A DNA stretch of 64,000 nucleotides from JAGVPT01 sp963772165 (GTDB lineage Bacteria; Bacteroidota; Ignavibacteria; UBA10030; UBA8401). Within the stretch, counting starts at the first letter, position 1. The number at the start of each line of letters is the position of its first letter. Made by a program: the position numbers and the translations under genes. Shown one piece after another: positions 62,717-64,000 of this stretch. The DNA lies in the NCBI GenBank assembly GCA_963772165.1, contig CAVYWA010000023.1:186001-250000 (forward strand), read 5' to 3'. The notes under the pieces were generated by a model. The model was given only the letters and a program-made list of their open reading frames with translations. It had not been told where the DNA came from and ran no database searches.

Positions 62717-63388
62717 ATGATGAAATATTTAAGGCGATTCAAAGATCTAGGGATAAGCGGGTTAACGGCACGATGGTATGATAAAAATTCCCGCAACCAT
62801 CGCATCGATGAACTTCGAACCTACGCCCAGGAAGTCCCCCCACATGTGGCAAATGGAAGTTCTGTGCTCGAAGTAGCCCCGGGGCCGGGATACCTTGCAA
62901 TTGAACTGGCGAAATTGGGTTCCTATAAAATATTTGGATTAGATATCAGTAAAGATTTTGTGGATATCGCCCGGACAAATGCGGAACGTACCGGAGTTGA
63001 AATTGACTTTCGGCAGGGGAATGCCGCCGAGATGCCTTTTTCAGACTTCATGTTTGATTTTATTATTTGCACTGCCGCTTTCAAAAACTTCAAAGAACCT
63101 CTTAAGGCGGTTAACGAGATGTACAGAGTATTGAAACCAGGTGCAACGGCTCTCATTATTGATTTGAATCGGGATGTTTCAAATCAACAACTGGAGAATC
63201 TTGTAAAAGATATGAGAGTAAAAGGAGCAGAAGCACTCTTCATGAAGCTGACATTTAAATACTTTCTCAGAGCCGGGGCATATTCTGAAGATGGATTTAA
63301 GAACCTTATCGCGAAATCAGAATTTAAAAAATTTACCATTAAACACATCGGGGTAGGTCTTTACATCTATCTTTACAAAAAAACTTGA
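62717..63388 (+). CDS. class I SAM-dependent methyltransferase
   Basis: 223 residues. Motif I SVLEVAPGPGYLAIELAKLG, then FGLDISKDFVDIARTNAERT, the post-I GNAAEMPFSDFMFDFIICTA and a UbiE-like EMYRVLKPGATALIIDLNRD. An atypical C-terminal domain follows (GAEALFMKLTFKYFLRAGAY). The acceptor substrate is unknown. It heads a short plus-strand group behind the promoter at 62575. Confidence 0.88.
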   Translation: MMKYLRRFKDLGISGLTARWYDKNSRNHRIDELRTYAQEVPPHVANGSSVLEVAPGPGYLAIELAKLGSYKIFGLDISKDFVDIARTNAERTGVEIDFRQGNAAEMPFSDFMFDFIICTAAFKNFKEPLKAVNEMYRVLKPGATALIIDLNRDVSNQQLENLVKDMRVKGAEALFMKLTFKYFLRAGAYSEDGFKNLIAKSEFKKFTIKHIGVGLYIYLYKKT

Positions 63389-63423
63389 AAACCAAAAACG
63401 ATAACAAATAACAGAGACTCTCC

Positions 63424-63621
63424 ATGAACGAATATCAAAGGAACAACGGAATGAAACACAACAGTGCTTTTGGCGGTATCTATGGTTTAGCGTTTGTTGG
63501 CGCCGCGGTTTATTTCATCCAGCACTCAGTCACTTTCTGGGAAGGTGTGCTTGGTTTTTTAAAAGCCCTTGTTTGGCCAGCCATACTGATGTACAAATTG
63601 CTCGAGTTTCTCAAAATGTGA
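63424..63621 (+). CDS. small membrane protein, 65 residues
   Basis: One or two hydrophobic segments (GIYGLAFVGAAVYFIQHSV; VLGFLKALVWPAILMYKLLE) with a polar N-terminus. The WP-x-ILMYKLLE-type end is common in tiny inner-membrane proteins of unknown role. It lies 35 bases after the methyltransferase and before a YhbD-like gene. Confidence 0.65.
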   Translation: MNEYQRNNGMKHNSAFGGIYGLAFVGAAVYFIQHSVTFWEGVLGFLKALVWPAILMYKLLEFLKM

Positions 63622-63806
63622 AAATCAGTTTCGTCGAGATTTGGTCGCGCGGAAAACAATTATGGCGGGATTACATCCGCTGCGCATATAACGTACAAGG
63701 AGCCGTTTTACTTCGCTGCTCAACCTATCATAAACAGCTTGTCTCCGGTCCGTTATTCACCGTGATAATATTGTTCTTTGCCGCAGAATTGAATTATGGA
63801 AAATGA
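63618..63806 (+). CDS. possible small ORF, 62 residues
   Basis: GTG start overlapping the stop of the previous gene (GTGA), with a stop overlapping the next start by 11 bases. The product has a C-terminal hydrophobic stretch (GPLFTVIILFFAAELN). I recognise no family. The tight overlaps fit translational coupling but could be chance. Confidence 0.3.
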   Translation: MKISFVEIWSRGKQLWRDYIRCAYNVQGAVLLRCSTYHKQLVSGPLFTVIILFFAAELNYGK

Positions 63807-64000
63807 ACTAATTTCAAAAAAAGAACTTCTTGAATTGACGGGGATTTCGTACGGTCAGCTCTACCGATGGAAAAGAAAAAATTTAATTCCAGAGGAATGG
63901 TTTGTCAGAAAATCCACGTTTACCGGCCAGGAAACTTTTTTCCCCAAGGAAAGCATGCTGGCAAGGATTGACAAGATAAAAGGCATGAAAGAAGATCGTT
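63796..64000 (+). CDS. YhbD family (DUF4004) protein, 3' end outside the window
   Basis: The ATG at 63796 opens a frame that runs to the window edge: ELISKKELLELTGISYGQLY, RWKRKNLIPEEWFVRKS, TFTGQETFFPKESMLARIDK. This is the MerR-like N-terminal helix-turn-helix of YhbD-type proteins, which in Bacillus lie next to bactofilin genes. At least 68 codons are present. The rest lies outside. Confidence 0.8.
   Translation, partial: MENELISKKELLELTGISYGQLYRWKRKNLIPEEWFVRKSTFTGQETFFPKESMLARIDKIKGMKEDR

Noticed and set aside
1..64000. CRISPR arrays, rRNA and tRNA genes
   Set aside because: I saw no regularly spaced direct repeats, no rRNA-like stretch and no cloverleaf with conserved T-arm sequence. 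A tRNA scan was not run.

Overview
The window looks like a chromosomal segment from the Bacteroidota/Chlorobiota side of bacteria, most like Ignavibacteria or a relative. The reasons are a DUF2851 gene, a decayed type IX secretion (T9SS) sorting domain, a citramalate route to isoleucine and many starts without a clear Shine-Dalgarno sequence. This placement is an inference. I found no rRNA, tRNA or CRISPR array. The minus-strand block mnmE-mnmG-rsmG with two parS-like ParB sites suggests that the replication origin is not far away.

Layout. 1-4.5 kb: a DUF2851 gene cut by the left edge, a small unknown gene, then a compact three-gene set (PLP aminotransferase/decarboxylase, LicC-like nucleotidyltransferase, CDP-alcohol phosphatidyltransferase) that reads like a lipid head-group or amino-alcohol phosphate pathway. 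4.5-10 kb: a coiled-coil protein with two C-terminal repeats, a small palindromic repeat element, an M1-like peptidase whose zinc site has lost one His, DoxX and a DNA glycosylase. 10-18.2 kb: an apparently AT-richer accessory region. It holds an XRE-DUF4870 gene broken by an internally deleted IS1182-type element, a TetR gene with a palindromic operator, a three-gene RND efflux operon and a T9SS remnant. 18.4-23 kb: an NfnAB-like flavin oxidoreductase pair, a MOSC protein and a secreted metallo-beta-lactamase-fold hydrolase.

23-29.4 kb, minus strand: mnmE, mnmG, rsmG, murQ, DUF2461 and a pseudouridine synthase. 29.5-59 kb, plus strand: a large amino-acid biosynthesis region, ilvB-ilvN-gltB-ilvC-cimA-aroF-leuA-leuC, then an inserted block (GxxExxY cassette, ppc, PEBP, amidase, RidA, tag), then leuD-proC-leuB-lysC-thrC-thrB-fabF. 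Together these cover most of valine/isoleucine/leucine synthesis (ilvD is not here) and threonine synthesis from aspartate. PEP carboxylase supplies oxaloacetate and glutamate synthase supplies the amino donor. Two transcription attenuators control it: an Ile/Leu/Val-rich leader peptide before ilvB, and a Thr-rich leader peptide with a strong terminator before lysC-thrC-thrB. 58-61.3 kb: the agmatine-to-putrescine pair (aguB, aguA), separated by a second copy of the palindromic element, and an SGNH lipoprotein. 61.3-64 kb: DinB, GNAT, a SAM methyltransferase behind a near-consensus promoter, small ORFs and the start of a YhbD-type gene.

Six otherwise well-conserved genes (murQ, ilvC, leuA, an amidase, an SGNH hydrolase, fabF) each carry a frameshift explained by exactly one surplus base. 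This is more likely a property of the assembly, or of recent decay, than of regulation. It affects how those genes should be read.
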